Program-made: the position numbers and the translations under genes
NCBI RefSeq assembly: GCF_014207855.1
Contig: NZ_JACHKZ010000003.1
Span: 1-64,000 of the forward strand
Length of the DNA stretch: 64,000 nucleotides
Source: Comamonas odontotermitis
GTDB lineage: Bacteria > Pseudomonadota > Gammaproteobacteria > Burkholderiales > Burkholderiaceae_C
Reading direction: 5' to 3'
Notes under the pieces: model-generated
Told to the model about the DNA's origin: nothing
Seen by the model: the letters and a program-made list of their open reading frames with translations, nothing else
Databases searched by the model: none
In this document: positions 1 through 10,398 of the stretch, one piece after another
Layout: the number at the start of each line of letters is the position of its first letter
How positions within the stretch are numbered: position 1 is the stretch's first letter

Positions 1-378
1 GGGTTGAGAGGGGTCTAACACGGTCGGTCTGCGCCAACAGCCGATAGCGGCTCTGGTCCCTCACCCCGACACCTGTAAACATACAAGCGGCTCTAAGCCC
101 ATGCTGGCTGCCGGTGCAGAGCCCTGACATACCGCGCCAGAGCCGCACGCGGAGCAGGCGAAGCGGGCGTCTGGTGCCGTACAGAATGGCTCATTGCGCA
201 CCGGCAGTCTTCAGTATGGCGGCCCAACATGAAAGGGCGATGACGGGGCACACGGGGTAGGGCCGCCTTCTGCAAAATTTGCATAAAGATAGCCATTTTT
301 ATTCGTTTTGCTTTTATGGAGCGGCTTTTACAGTGGCATGACCGCGATTGATTCGCCACAGCCTTTGAGGAAGCTGCC
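1..378. other. Gene-free left edge with AT-rich promoter-like segment
   Basis: I see no convincing gene here. Frames that cross it on the minus strand are the mirror of the dioxygenase gene and have no family features. The last 110 bases become AT-rich, unlike the rest of the window. They include a 6-1-6 palindrome, TGCAAA-A-TTTGCA, at 271-283, which could be a regulator site for the sulfonate-type genes downstream. That role is inference. Confidence 0.5.
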
Positions 379-1347
379 ATGTCTGCCCTGTTCGATGCCC
401 TGACCGCACATCCGTTCTCCTTCCGCCGCCCGGTGCCGGAATCGGCCGTGCGCCAGGCGCCAGCGCGTGCTGCCGGCCCCGCGTTTGAGGTGCGCCCCAT
501 CAGCCAGCCCGATGGCGCCAGCAGTCGCCTGGGTGTGGAGGTGGTGGGGCTGGATCTGGCCCAACCACTCAGCAGCGACGATTTCGCCCGTCTGCACGAG
601 GCCCACCTGCAGCACAGCGTGGTGGTGTACCGCAACCAGCGCATCACCCCGGCCGAGCACATTGCATTCAGCCGCCGCTTTGGCCCGCTGCAGCGCCATG
701 TGCTGCGCAATTTCAAGCTCGATCAGCATGACGAGATTCTGGTTGTCTCCAACATCATCGAAGGTGGCCAGCCCACAGGCCTGGGGGATGCTGGGGCGTA
801 CTGGCACTCCGATCTGTCGTACAAGCCCAAGCCGGCCTTGGGCTCGCTCCTGCACGCGCAGGAGCTGCCCGAGGTGGGTGGCGATACCTTGTTTGCCGAC
901 CAGGTGGCGGCCTATGATGCGCTGCCGTATACGCTCAAGCAGCAGCTGACGGGGCTGCTCGCCGAGCACAGCTATCTGCTCAAGTATGAAGAGCTGCGCG
1001 CGCGCAACCCGTTCCGCCCCAAGTTGAGCGACGAGCAGGTGGCCGAGGTCAAGCCTGCCATTCATCCGGTGGTGCGCACGCACCCCGAAACCGGTCGCAA
1101 GGCGCTTTTTGTCAGCGAGCATTTCACCACCCGCATCGTCGGGCTGCCGCAGGCCCGGTCCGACGCGCTGCTGGCCGAGCTGTTTGCGCACAGCACGCAG
1201 CCGCAGTTTGTGTACCGCCACCACTGGCAGCCGCACGATCTGCTGTTCTGGGACAACCGCGCCGTGCTGCACCTGGCCACCGGCGTGCCCGAGGGGCAGC
1301 GCCGCAAGCTCTACCGCACCACCATCGAAGGCGATGTGCCGGTATGA
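379..1347 (+). CDS. TauD/TfdA-family 2-oxoglutarate-dependent dioxygenase
   Basis: A 322-residue protein of the Fe(II)/2-oxoglutarate dioxygenase family that includes taurine dioxygenase. The iron ligands are visible as the HxD pair H143-S-D145 (context AYWHSDLSY) and the distal histidine H298 (context AVLHLATG). R313 (context YRTT) is the expected 2-oxoglutarate carboxylate-binding residue. Residues 1-45 are a non-conserved lead. The ATG is chosen because the conserved N-terminal part starts soon after it. The following ABC genes are of the sulfonate/nitrate/taurine class, so oxygenolytic release of sulfite from an imported organosulfonate is the natural guess. TfdA-like or sulfate-ester activity is also possible. 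The substrate is not shown by sequence. Confidence 0.88.
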   Translation: MSALFDALTAHPFSFRRPVPESAVRQAPARAAGPAFEVRPISQPDGASSRLGVEVVGLDLAQPLSSDDFARLHEAHLQHSVVVYRNQRITPAEHIAFSRRFGPLQRHVLRNFKLDQHDEILVVSNIIEGGQPTGLGDAGAYWHSDLSYKPKPALGSLLHAQELPEVGGDTLFADQVAAYDALPYTLKQQLTGLLAEHSYLLKYEELRARNPFRPKLSDEQVAEVKPAIHPVVRTHPETGRKALFVSEHFTTRIVGLPQARSDALLAELFAHSTQPQFVYRHHWQPHDLLFWDNRAVLHLATGVPEGQRRKLYRTTIEGDVPV

Positions 1348-1602
1348 ACCATTTGAACGGAAACCACCTATCGCGCGCATCTGGCAAGCGCGGGCAGCTC
1401 CTGTTTTTGATGTCGATGTGCATGGCTGCCGCGTGTTGATGCCGGATGGAAAGCGCGGCCATTGCGGCCCATCAACGGCTTTCACCTCCTGCATCTTCGC
1501 GGCGATTGACGCCCTGCCCCAGGCACGCACCTTCACGCGCCTCCACGCACTTCGCAAGGTGCGCCCGCCGGGGCCATTCACCCTTCGCATCGTTTTTAAG
1601 CC

Positions 1603-2736
1603 ATGAAATTCAACAACCAATGGGCGCCTGTTGCCCGCCAATCGAAGCAAGAACATTTAAAAACCATAGCAAACAGCGCGCAGCCATCCACTGCCGCCAG
1701 CCGCCGTCGTGCCTTGCGCGGCGCCCGCAAGAACGCGGCTGCCGTGCTGGCTGCCACGGCCCTGCTGTGGGGGCTGGGCACGGGTGTGGCGCAGGCGGCT
1801 GAAGGCCAGTTGCGCATTGCCCAGCAGTACGGCATCGTCTACCTGCTGCTCAATGTGGCGCAAGACCAGCAGCTGATCGAGAAGCACGGCAAGGCCCAGG
1901 GTGTGGACATCAAGGTCAACTACCTGCAGTTCTCGGGCGGGCCTGCGGTCAACGACGCGCTGCTGTCCGGCAACGTCGATATTGCGGGGGCAGGGGTTGC
2001 GCCGCTCTTTACGCTGTGGGATCGCACCAAGGGCAAGCAGAACGTCAAGGGCGTGGCCTCGCTGGGCAACTTTCCGTATTACCTGGTCAGCAACAACCCG
2101 GCCGTCAAGACGATTGCCGATTTCACCGACAAGGACCGCATCGCTACACCGGCGGTGGGTGTCTCGGTGCAGTCGCGCGTACTGCAGTACGCATCGGCCA
2201 AGCTGTGGGGCGACAAGGAATACCAGCGGCTCGACAAGTTGCAGGTAGCCCTGCCGCACCCGGATGCAGCGGCTGCCATCATCAAGGGCGGCACCGAGAT
2301 CAGCGCGCACTTTGGCAACCCACCCTTCCAGGAGCTGGAGCTGGCGGGTAACCCCAATGCCCGCATCGTACTGAACAGTTACGACGTGCTGGGCGGCCCC
2401 GCTTCGTCCACGGTGCTGTACGCGACCGAGAAGTTCCGCCAGGAGAGCCCCAAGACCTACCGCGCGTTTGTCGATGCGCTCGACGAATCGGCCCAGTTCA
2501 TCAAGGCCAACCCGGACAAGGCGGCCGACATCTTCTTGAAGAGCGGCGGTGGCGGCAAGGTGGACAAGGCCCTGGTGCTGCAGATTTTGAAGAATCCGCT
2601 GGTGCAGTTCACCATCCAGCCACAGAACACGGTGGGCCTGGGCCAGTTTCTGTACAAGGTCGGCGTCATCAAGACCCGGCCGGAAGCCGCCAAGGATTAT
2701 TTCTTTGACGACCCACGCATTGCCGGAGGGAGCTGA
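1603..2736 (+). CDS. ABC transporter periplasmic substrate-binding protein, SsuA/TauA/NMT1 type
   Basis: A 377-residue solute-binding protein. Its long N-terminus has an arginine-rich stretch (SRRRALRGAR, about residues 33-42) and then a hydrophobic signal segment ending near AQA at about 65. This resembles a Tat-type or long Sec signal. The mature part has the NMT1/SsuA-like fold signature: an early beta-strand with an aromatic-rich stretch, then SGGPAVNDALLSGNVDIAG, in which a dosage of binding sites is followed by the hinge. It sits between the dioxygenase and the ATPase and permease genes on the same strand. It is therefore the binding component of that importer, probably for an aliphatic sulfonate, nitrate or related anion. 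Confidence 0.85.
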   Translation: MKFNNQWAPVARQSKQEHLKTIANSAQPSTAASRRRALRGARKNAAAVLAATALLWGLGTGVAQAAEGQLRIAQQYGIVYLLLNVAQDQQLIEKHGKAQGVDIKVNYLQFSGGPAVNDALLSGNVDIAGAGVAPLFTLWDRTKGKQNVKGVASLGNFPYYLVSNNPAVKTIADFTDKDRIATPAVGVSVQSRVLQYASAKLWGDKEYQRLDKLQVALPHPDAAAAIIKGGTEISAHFGNPPFQELELAGNPNARIVLNSYDVLGGPASSTVLYATEKFRQESPKTYRAFVDALDESAQFIKANPDKAADIFLKSGGGGKVDKALVLQILKNPLVQFTIQPQNTVGLGQFLYKVGVIKTRPEAAKDYFFDDPRIAGGS

Positions 2737-2884
2737 TCGGAGCACCTCCGCTCTCGCTTTGCTTGCGCAAAACGGGCAGGAGGACGACAGCCTCGGTGCG
2801 CGGCGGCGCTCCCTCGCTGTCTCGCAGATGGGCTACGCCGGTTGGGTGCGCTGCTTGCGGCGCACAGCATGATGGAGAACAGAT

Positions 2885-3940
2885 ATGTGGCGGAATTTTG
2901 CTTTGGGAAATCTGGGTGGTTTGGGGCGTGATGCAGGCGGGCAGGATAGCGATGTGGCCCTGGGGCCCTCTGCCTGGCTGCGTAGCGCGGCCGAGCCTTT
3001 TGCCAGCCAGGCAGAGGCGGAGCTGGCGGGGCGCCTCTCGGCTTCTGCACAAACTTATCCACAGGCGGTCAGGGAGTTGCCGCACAACGGCGCCCTGCTG
3101 GAGGTGGACCGGGTCAGCATCGACTACGCCACCCGCGAGCGCGTGGTGCGGGCCACGCACCAGGTGAGCTTTGGCGTACACGGGGCCGACCGTTTTGTGC
3201 TGCTGGGCGCCTCGGGCTGTGGCAAATCCACCTTGCTCAAGGCCATGGCGGGGTTTGTGCCGGTGAGCGAGGGCGCCATTCGCCTGGGCGGCGCGCCGGT
3301 GCACGGCCCGGGGCCGGACCGGGTCATGGTGTTTCAGGAGTTTGACCAGTTGCCGCCGTGGAAGACCGTGCGCGAGAACGTGATGTTTCCGCTGCTCGCC
3401 TCGCGCCGCGCCAGCCGGAAGGAGGCCCTCGAGCGTGCCGACTGGTACCTGGACAAGGTGGGCCTGACCCGCTTTGCCGATGTGCACCCGCACCAGCTCT
3501 CTGGCGGCATGAAGCAGCGCGTGGCCATTGCGCGCGCACTGGCCATGCACCCGCAGGTGCTGCTGATGGATGAGCCCTTTGCCGCGCTCGACGCGCTGAC
3601 GCGCCGCCGCATGCAGGAGGAGCTGCTGGCGCTGTGGGACGAGCTGCGCTTCACCCTGGTGTTCGTCACCCACTCGATCGAAGAGGCGTTGGTGGTGGGC
3701 AACCGCATCGCCATCCTCTCGCCGCACCCCGGGCGCCTGCGCGCCGAGATCAACGCCCACAGCTTTGATCTGGCCAGCAGCGGCAGCGCCGCCTTCCAGG
3801 CCGCGCACCAGCGCATTCACCGGCTGCTGTTTGACGAAGAGCTGGCTATCCATGCGGACGACGATGCGCCCGCCAGCCCTGGGCCGGTGGCTAAAGACAT
3901 CCCCCATACCCAGGGCGGCGGCCTGCGCCGCGCGGCATGA
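2885..3940 (+). CDS. ABC transporter ATP-binding protein, SsuB/TauB type
   Basis: A 351-residue ABC ATPase. Walker A is GASGCGKST at about 108-116, the signature LSGGMKQR is near 205-212, Walker B LLMDEP is near 226-231, and the switch histidine lies in FVTHSIEEA. The order and spacing match SsuB/TauB-class ATPases. About 65 residues precede the ABC domain with no recognisable domain. No good internal start exists, so this extension seems genuine, with a GGAG ribosome-binding site about 8 bases before the ATG. It energises the adjacent permease. A 148-bp gap separates it from the binding-protein gene. Confidence 0.88.
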   Translation: MWRNFALGNLGGLGRDAGGQDSDVALGPSAWLRSAAEPFASQAEAELAGRLSASAQTYPQAVRELPHNGALLEVDRVSIDYATRERVVRATHQVSFGVHGADRFVLLGASGCGKSTLLKAMAGFVPVSEGAIRLGGAPVHGPGPDRVMVFQEFDQLPPWKTVRENVMFPLLASRRASRKEALERADWYLDKVGLTRFADVHPHQLSGGMKQRVAIARALAMHPQVLLMDEPFAALDALTRRRMQEELLALWDELRFTLVFVTHSIEEALVVGNRIAILSPHPGRLRAEINAHSFDLASSGSAAFQAAHQRIHRLLFDEELAIHADDDAPASPGPVAKDIPHTQGGGLRRAA

Positions 3941-3950
3941 AAGGTATCCC

Positions 3951-4883
3951 ATGACATCCGTCACGATTGCCACAATCACCCCTTCCGGCGGCGCACCTTC
4001 CTCTGCATCCGGCAGCGGCCCGCAGCAGCCGCCCATCCGGCCCGAAGCCGAATATGCGCTGCCTGCTGCGCCCGCCGACATCCAGGCGCGCGCGCTGCCG
4101 CTGGCGACAAGGCTGTTGCAGCACCCGCTGCTGCGCAAGGCCATCATCCTGGCCGTGCTGGCGCTGGTATGGGAGGTAGCCGCCCGCTGGCAGGACAACG
4201 ATCTGCTGCTGCCCACCTTCACCCAGACCGCCGCCACCCTGGTGCGCGATCTGGCCAATGGCGAGCTGCTGGCCAAGGCGGCGGTGTCGCTCGGCATTCT
4301 GGTGCAAGGCTATGTGCTGGGTGTGGCGGGGGCGCTGCTGCTCACGGTGCTGGCCGTCTCCAGCCAGTGGGGGCGTGATCTGCTAACCACCCTGACCAGC
4401 ATGTTCAACCCGCTGCCCGCCATTGCCCTGCTGCCGCTGGCGCTGCTGTGGTTTGGCCTGGGGCAAGGCAGCCTGCTGGTGGTGCTGGTGCATTCGGTGC
4501 TCTGGCCGCTGGCGCTGGCCACCTACGCGGGCTTTCAGTCCGTGCCCGACACCTTGCGCATGGCGGGCCGCAACTATGGCCTGCGCGGTGTGCGCTACGT
4601 GCTGCAGATTCTGGTGCCTGCGGCGCTGCCTTCCATCCTGTCGGGGCTCAAGATTGGCTGGGCCTTTGCCTGGCGCACCCTGATCGCGGCAGAGCTGGTG
4701 TTCGGCGCCTCATCGGGCAAGGGGGGCCTGGGCTGGTACATCTTCCAAAGCCGCAACGAGCTTTACACCGACCAGGTGTTCGCCGGGCTGGCGCTGGTCA
4801 TCATCATTGGTCTTCTGGTGGAAACGCTGGGCTTTCACCAGCTGGAGCGGGTCACCGTCAGGCGCTGGGGCGTGCAGCGGTAA
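3951..4883 (+). CDS. ABC transporter permease, SsuC/TauC type
   Basis: A 310-residue inner-membrane permease of the binding-protein-dependent transport family. A polar N-terminal tail of about 60 residues precedes roughly six hydrophobic segments. The cytoplasmic EAA-type loop is recognisable at NYGLRGVRYVLQILVPAALP, which docks onto the ATPase. The ATG lies 10 bp after the ATPase stop codon, with AAGG upstream, so the two are co-transcribed. An in-frame extension upstream of this ATG overlaps the ATPase gene and was discarded. It completes the importer with the two preceding genes. Confidence 0.88.
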   Translation: MTSVTIATITPSGGAPSSASGSGPQQPPIRPEAEYALPAAPADIQARALPLATRLLQHPLLRKAIILAVLALVWEVAARWQDNDLLLPTFTQTAATLVRDLANGELLAKAAVSLGILVQGYVLGVAGALLLTVLAVSSQWGRDLLTTLTSMFNPLPAIALLPLALLWFGLGQGSLLVVLVHSVLWPLALATYAGFQSVPDTLRMAGRNYGLRGVRYVLQILVPAALPSILSGLKIGWAFAWRTLIAAELVFGASSGKGGLGWYIFQSRNELYTDQVFAGLALVIIIGLLVETLGFHQLERVTVRRWGVQR

Positions 4884-4971
4884 ACCGGTTATCGGGTGGT
4901 GGATTCGCGGACAATGGTTGCTTGAGTACCTTGTCCGCTTTTTTGCACCTTTCTGGATCACCGCCTCCGCC

Positions 4972-6597
4972 ATGCCTTCCTGCCTGTTCACCAATGCCAA
5001 AGTCTTCACCGGGCGCAGCGAAACCGAGTTTGTCTCCGCCTTTACCGCCAGAGGCGGCAAGATCACCTGGGTGGGTCATGCAGGCGATGTCCAGCAGCCC
5101 GCCGCAGACTTGCAGGTCGATCTGCAGGGCAAGACTGTCGTGCCGGGCTTCATCGATGTGCACACCCACCCCACGTTCCTGTCGCAGATTGTGGATGCGG
5201 TGCCCTGCACCGTACCCTTGGTCGAAGACATTCCGGGCCTGATTGCCGCGCTCCGCAAACACCCCAAGGCGGGCATGGGCCCGAACGACTGGATCGAAGG
5301 CTGGGGCTATGACGAATCCAAGCTGAAGGAAGGGCGCACGCCTACGCGGCATGACCTCGATCAAGTCTCCACCACGCAACCGGTCTATGTGGGGCGCTCC
5401 GACTGCCACTCGGGCATCTGCAACACCCGGGCATTGCAGCTGGCAGGCATTGGCCGGGAGACTCCCGATCCCATTGGCGGCCACTTTGGCCGCGACGCAG
5501 ACGGCACGCCCAACGGCGTGCTGACCGAGCTGGCCGCCAACAGCGTGGTGCAGCGCGCCAAGGCCGTGCAGGATTACGCGCAGGCCGTGGGCAGCCTGGC
5601 GCGCACCTCGCAGCGCTTCAGCGAACGCGGCATCGTCGCCGTGACCGACATGATGGCCTTCACCCAGCCGTTTCACCACCTCGATGTGTACCGCGATGCA
5701 GCGCAGGCAGGCTTTCGGCAGCAGGCGGCGCTGTATTTTTCGTGGGAGCCCTGCAAGGGCGATCTGCTGGCAGGCCTGCAGGCCGCGCAAAAGGAGGGGC
5801 GCGTCAAGATTGCAGGCATCAAACTGTTTGCCGATGGCTCCATCTCTGGCAAGACCGCCTGGTGCAGTTGCGCCTACAAACATACTGGCAGCCAAACCGG
5901 CAGCCTGTTTGGCATGTCGCTGCTCACCAGCGCGGCGCTGGAGCAGGCCTACGAATGGTCGCGGGCCAACGGCGCGCAAATGGCCGTGCACGCCATGGGC
6001 GATGCCGCGCTGCAACTGGTGATCGATTTCTTTGCCGACAAGCAGCCCTGGCTGCCTGGCGGCATCCCGTCGGTGCGGCTGGAGCACGCCACCTTGCTCA
6101 AGCCCGCGCAGATTGCGCAGATGAACGCCATGCCCATGCAATGGGGCGTGGCCACGCAGATCATCTTCATGTTTGCCGAGTACGACGCCTATACCGAGAA
6201 CCTGGTCGATGCGGAGTTTGAGCAGTCCTACGCGCTCAAAACCTTCTACCAGCAGATTGCGCACGTGGCGCTGTCGTCCGATGCACCGGCCACCACCTGG
6301 GCTGATCCGGACAATGTCTTCGTCTCCATCCAGGCAGCCGTGCAGCGCCGCGCCTACAACGGCGCGCCCATCGTGGACAGCCAGGCGCTGACCGTGCCGC
6401 AGGCCGTGCTGCTCTACACCGCCCGCGCAGCCAGCCTCTCGCCCTTTGACGGGCAACTCGGCCAGATCGCCCCGGGCTTTGAAGCGAGCTTTGCCGTGCT
6501 GAGCGGCGACATCTTCAGCGTGCCTGCGGCAGACATTGGCACGCTGCGTGTCGGTGCCACCTGGGTGGCTGGCGAGCAGGTGTACGCGGCTGCATAG
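4972..6597 (+). CDS. Amidohydrolase family 3 protein (YtcJ-like)
   Basis: A 541-residue metal-dependent amidohydrolase. The first metal motif HTHP appears in FIDVHTHPTFL near residue 60. Further histidines follow in MAVHAMGDAA and RLEHATLLKP, and the last aspartate is in ALSSDAPATTW. This pattern is that of the composite-domain amidohydrolase-3 group, which includes YtcJ and imidazolonepropionase-like enzymes. No signal peptide is seen, so it is cytoplasmic. It follows the ABC permease by 88 bp and may process an imported amide or ester, but the substrate is unknown. The start is the ATG preceding PSCLFTNAKVFTG, which begins the usual beta-sandwich. Confidence 0.85.
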   Translation: MPSCLFTNAKVFTGRSETEFVSAFTARGGKITWVGHAGDVQQPAADLQVDLQGKTVVPGFIDVHTHPTFLSQIVDAVPCTVPLVEDIPGLIAALRKHPKAGMGPNDWIEGWGYDESKLKEGRTPTRHDLDQVSTTQPVYVGRSDCHSGICNTRALQLAGIGRETPDPIGGHFGRDADGTPNGVLTELAANSVVQRAKAVQDYAQAVGSLARTSQRFSERGIVAVTDMMAFTQPFHHLDVYRDAAQAGFRQQAALYFSWEPCKGDLLAGLQAAQKEGRVKIAGIKLFADGSISGKTAWCSCAYKHTGSQTGSLFGMSLLTSAALEQAYEWSRANGAQMAVHAMGDAALQLVIDFFADKQPWLPGGIPSVRLEHATLLKPAQIAQMNAMPMQWGVATQIIFMFAEYDAYTENLVDAEFEQSYALKTFYQQIAHVALSSDAPATTWADPDNVFVSIQAAVQRRAYNGAPIVDSQALTVPQAVLLYTARAASLSPFDGQLGQIAPGFEASFAVLSGDIFSVPAADIGTLRVGATWVAGEQVYAAA

Positions 6598-6645
6598 AGA
6601 TCGTAAATACGTTCTTAAGGCTGCGAAAGTTCTACACTGGCAGCC

Positions 6646-6840
6646 ATGTTCCGCTGGTTGATCGTCGTCTTTCTTGCGCTGTTGCTGCTCAACGGCTTTT
6701 CTGCGCTGCTGCGCAAGATCGGCCTCGGGCGTCTTCCGGGCGATTTCGAGATCACGGTCTTTGGGAAAAAGATTTGGCTGCCGATTGCCACCACGGTGTT
6801 GCTGAGCATGCTGGCGGCGGGCATTGCCAGGTACCTGTAG
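6646..6840 (+). CDS. Small two-segment membrane protein, DUF2905 family
   Basis: A 64-residue protein with two hydrophobic segments (about 2-20 and 44-62) separated by the characteristic loop IGLGRLPGDFEI. This loop matches the DUF2905 family of very small bacterial inner-membrane proteins. Function is unknown for the family. It is free-standing between the amidohydrolase and the ugp operon. Confidence 0.8.
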   Translation: MFRWLIVVFLALLLLNGFSALLRKIGLGRLPGDFEITVFGKKIWLPIATTVLLSMLAAGIARYL

Positions 6841-6937
6841 TGGCTGCCCTTCGGCTTGAAACTGTCATATTCGTGACGCATGCGAAAGGCGGCTGAGAAT
6901 GCCTGCGCCTTGATATCACACGGATATGCGGGAAAGT

Positions 6938-6971
6938 TTGTAAACAAATTGTCATCGTACCTTCATACACT
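6938..6971 (+). promoter_or_regulatory. PHO box and -10 element of the ugp operon
   Basis: Two 7-bp direct repeats with an 11-bp period, TTGTAAA at 6938 and TTGTCAT at 6949, are separated by CAAA. A third weak repeat, CCTTCAT, follows. Ten bases after TTGTCAT is TACACT (6966-6971), a good -10. This is the same geometry as in known PhoB-activated promoters, where the PHO box replaces the -35. The ATG of ugpC is only 6 bases after the -10, so the transcript would be nearly leaderless. The function is inferred from the pattern and from ugp being a Pho-regulon operon in enterobacteria. Confidence 0.6.
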
Positions 6972-6977
6972 GGGGCG

Positions 6978-8000
<1,023 letters not shown>

Positions 8001-8082
8001 GACTGCCCTGCCTTCTGTTCCCTTTTTTCTGACCTTTTGGTCTTTCGCCCTTTGCTTTTTTGCCGATAACAGGAGTGATCCC

Positions 8083-9381
8083 GTGCAACGCCATACGTTC
8101 TTGAAGACCATTCTCGCCACCAGCGCTGCCATGCTGGGCCTGACCGCCACGGTTGCCCACGCTGCCGATCCGCTGGAAGTGCCGTTCTACTACCCGGTGG
8201 CCGTGGGCGGCCCGATCACCAAGGTAATCGACGGCTATGCGGCGGATTTCAACAAGGCACACCCCCAGTACAAGATCACGCCGATCTATGCGGGCACCTA
8301 CCAGGAAACCATCGTCAAGGCGCTCACGGCCAACAAATCGGGCAAGGCGCCTGCCACCTCGGTGCTGCTGTCCACCGACATGTTCACGCTGATCGACGAA
8401 GACGCCATTGCGCCGATTGACGACTTTGTGAAGACCGACGCCGACAAGGCCTGGCTCAAGGGCTTCTACCCGGCCTTCATGGCCAACAGCCAGACCGGCG
8501 GCAAGACCTGGGGCGTGCCTTTCCAGCGCTCGACGGTGGTGATGTACTACAACAAGGACGCCTTCAAGGAAGCGGGCCTGGACCCGAACAAGGCGCCTGC
8601 CACCTGGAAGGAGCTGAACGAGGCTGCCAAAAAGCTCACCAAGAAAGATGCCAATGGCAACGTCACGCAGTACGGCATCCAGATTCCATCTACCGGCTTT
8701 GCCTACTGGATGCTGCAGACCCTGACCACCCCCAACGACGTGCTGCTGGCCAACGAGGCGGGTACCAAGATCACCTTCGACAACCCCAAGGTCATCGAGG
8801 CGCTGGATTTCTGGGTCAACCTGACCAAGGAAGGCGTGCACCCCAAGGGCGTGGTCGAGTGGGGCACCACCCCCAAGGACTTCATGGAAAAGAAGGCCGC
8901 CATCATCATTACCACCACCGGCAACCTGACCAACCTGAAGGCCAACGCCAAGTTCGAATTCGGCGTGGGCCAGATCGCAGGCAATGTGCGCAAGGGCGGC
9001 TCGCCTACCGGCGGCGGCAATTTCTACATCTTCAAGAAGGCGCCCAAGGAGCAGCAGCAGGCCGCGTTCGAATTTGCCAAGTGGGTGACCCAGCCCGAGC
9101 GCGCCGCGCAGTGGAGCATGGACAGCGGCTACGTGGCCGTGTCGCCTGCCGCGTACGAAACGCCAGCCCTCAAGAAATACGGCCAGGAGTTCCCGCAGGC
9201 GCTGGTGGCGCGCGACCAGCTGCCTGTGTCGGTGGCCGAGTTCTCGACGCATGACAACCAGCGCGTGACCAAGGCGCTGAACGATGCCGTGCAGGCCGCG
9301 CTCAACGGCACCAAGACTTCGGCGCAGGCCATGAAGGAAGCGCAAAAGGAAGCGGACCGCATCCTGCGCAGCTACCAGTGA
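8083..9381 (+). CDS. ugpB: Glycerol-3-phosphate-type ABC importer binding protein
   Basis: A 432-residue extracellular solute-binding protein family 1 member. The GTG start at 8083 is chosen because AGGAG lies 8-12 bases upstream and a typical signal peptide follows directly (MQRHTFLKTILATSAAMLGL, cleaved after AHA near 27). The mature region has the UgpB-like pattern FNKAHPQYKITPIYAGTYQE, then QRSTVVMYYNKDAF and, near the end, a gatekeeper-type GGGNFYIF segment. It lies 82 bp after ugpC and 111 bp before ugpA. UgpB-type proteins capture sn-glycerol-3-phosphate or glycerophosphodiesters in the periplasm. Confidence 0.85.
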   Translation: MQRHTFLKTILATSAAMLGLTATVAHAADPLEVPFYYPVAVGGPITKVIDGYAADFNKAHPQYKITPIYAGTYQETIVKALTANKSGKAPATSVLLSTDMFTLIDEDAIAPIDDFVKTDADKAWLKGFYPAFMANSQTGGKTWGVPFQRSTVVMYYNKDAFKEAGLDPNKAPATWKELNEAAKKLTKKDANGNVTQYGIQIPSTGFAYWMLQTLTTPNDVLLANEAGTKITFDNPKVIEALDFWVNLTKEGVHPKGVVEWGTTPKDFMEKKAAIIITTTGNLTNLKANAKFEFGVGQIAGNVRKGGSPTGGGNFYIFKKAPKEQQQAAFEFAKWVTQPERAAQWSMDSGYVAVSPAAYETPALKKYGQEFPQALVARDQLPVSVAEFSTHDNQRVTKALNDAVQAALNGTKTSAQAMKEAQKEADRILRSYQ

Positions 9382-9492
9382 TGACCGTAGGGGGGTGCGC
9401 ACAGGCCCTGATGCGCCATTGCCGCTTCAGCGTTTGTCTGCATGCCCGCGCGGTGCGATAGCTTCACCACGCATAAAAAGAAATCGATTGGA

Positions 9493-10398
9493 ATGAGTGC
9501 CTCTTTCTCTTCCTCCTCCGCCGCAGGCTCGGGCCAGCGCAGCATCCATGCCTGGCTGCTGCTTCTGCCTGCGCTGGTGCTGCTGGTCACCTTCACCCAC
9601 TGGCCGGCGGTAGCCACCTTCATCGACAGTTTCTATTCCACCCCCAAAGGCGCGCGCGCTGCCGTGTGGGTGGGGCTGGAAAACTATGAAACCATGGCTG
9701 ATGACCCGGTGTTCTGGCAGGCGGTGCGCAACAATCTGTGGTTTGCGGCGGCCACCATTCCGGCGTCCATCGGCCTGGCGCTCTTGATGGCGGTGTGGGT
9801 GAACGAGCGCATCGCGGGCCGCACCTTCATCCGCATGGCGTATTTCACGCCCACGGTGCTGCCGATGATTGCGGTGGCCAACATCTGGCTGTTCTTCTAC
9901 ACGCCGCAGTACGGCCTGCTGGAGCAGGTCACCACGGCGCTGGGCCTGCCGTCGCACAACTGGCTGGGCAGTCCGTCCACGGCGCTGGGCGCAGTCACCC
10001 TGGTGGCGGTGTGGAAGGAAGCGGGCTTTTTCATGATCTTCTACCTGGCCGCGCTGCAAACGCTCAACCCCAGCCTGAAGGAGGCGGCCGCCATCGAAGG
10101 CGCATCCCGCTGGTATTTCTTCCGCCGCGTACAGTGGCCGCTGCTGATGCCCACCACCTTGTTCGTGCTGGTCAACGCGGTCATCAACGCCTTCCGGCTG
10201 GTGGACCATGTCTTCATCCTGACGCGCGGCGGCCCGGACAACGCCACCACCTTGCTGCTCTACCATCTGTACGAGGTGGGTTTCAAGTTCTGGGATACCG
10301 CCTATGCGGCGGCCATCACCGTGGTGCTGGTCGTGGTGCTGGCGAGTGTGGCGCTGTTCCAGTTTTTCGTGCTCGACAAAAAGGTGCATTACAAATGA
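9493..10398 (+). CDS. ugpA: Glycerol-3-phosphate-type ABC importer permease A
   Basis: A permease of about 301 residues with six hydrophobic segments. The EAA loop is at EAAAIEGASRWYFFRRVQWP. The family is MalF/UgpA. The start is uncertain: I chose the ATG before SASFSSSSAAG because a first hydrophobic segment follows shortly, but an in-frame ATG at 9442 would add 17 residues. The stop overlaps the ugpE start as ATGA (10395-10398), implying translational coupling with the second permease. Confidence 0.87.
   Translation: MSASFSSSSAAGSGQRSIHAWLLLLPALVLLVTFTHWPAVATFIDSFYSTPKGARAAVWVGLENYETMADDPVFWQAVRNNLWFAAATIPASIGLALLMAVWVNERIAGRTFIRMAYFTPTVLPMIAVANIWLFFYTPQYGLLEQVTTALGLPSHNWLGSPSTALGAVTLVAVWKEAGFFMIFYLAALQTLNPSLKEAAAIEGASRWYFFRRVQWPLLMPTTLFVLVNAVINAFRLVDHVFILTRGGPDNATTLLLYHLYEVGFKFWDTAYAAAITVVLVVVLASVALFQFFVLDKKVHYK

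Noticed and set aside
1348..1602. A small gene between the dioxygenase and the binding protein
   Set aside because: The open frame there is an out-of-frame continuation of the dioxygenase shadow without a ribosome-binding site or domain.
4858..6456. 532-codon minus-strand open frame opposite the amidohydrolase
   Set aside because: It has no recognisable domain, and the plus-strand protein has metal-binding motifs in order.
6862..6868. Perfect CTGTCAT half-site as a further PHO box for ugpC
   Set aside because: It has no second well-matched half-site at 11 bp and no -10 at the proper spacing, so chance is likely.
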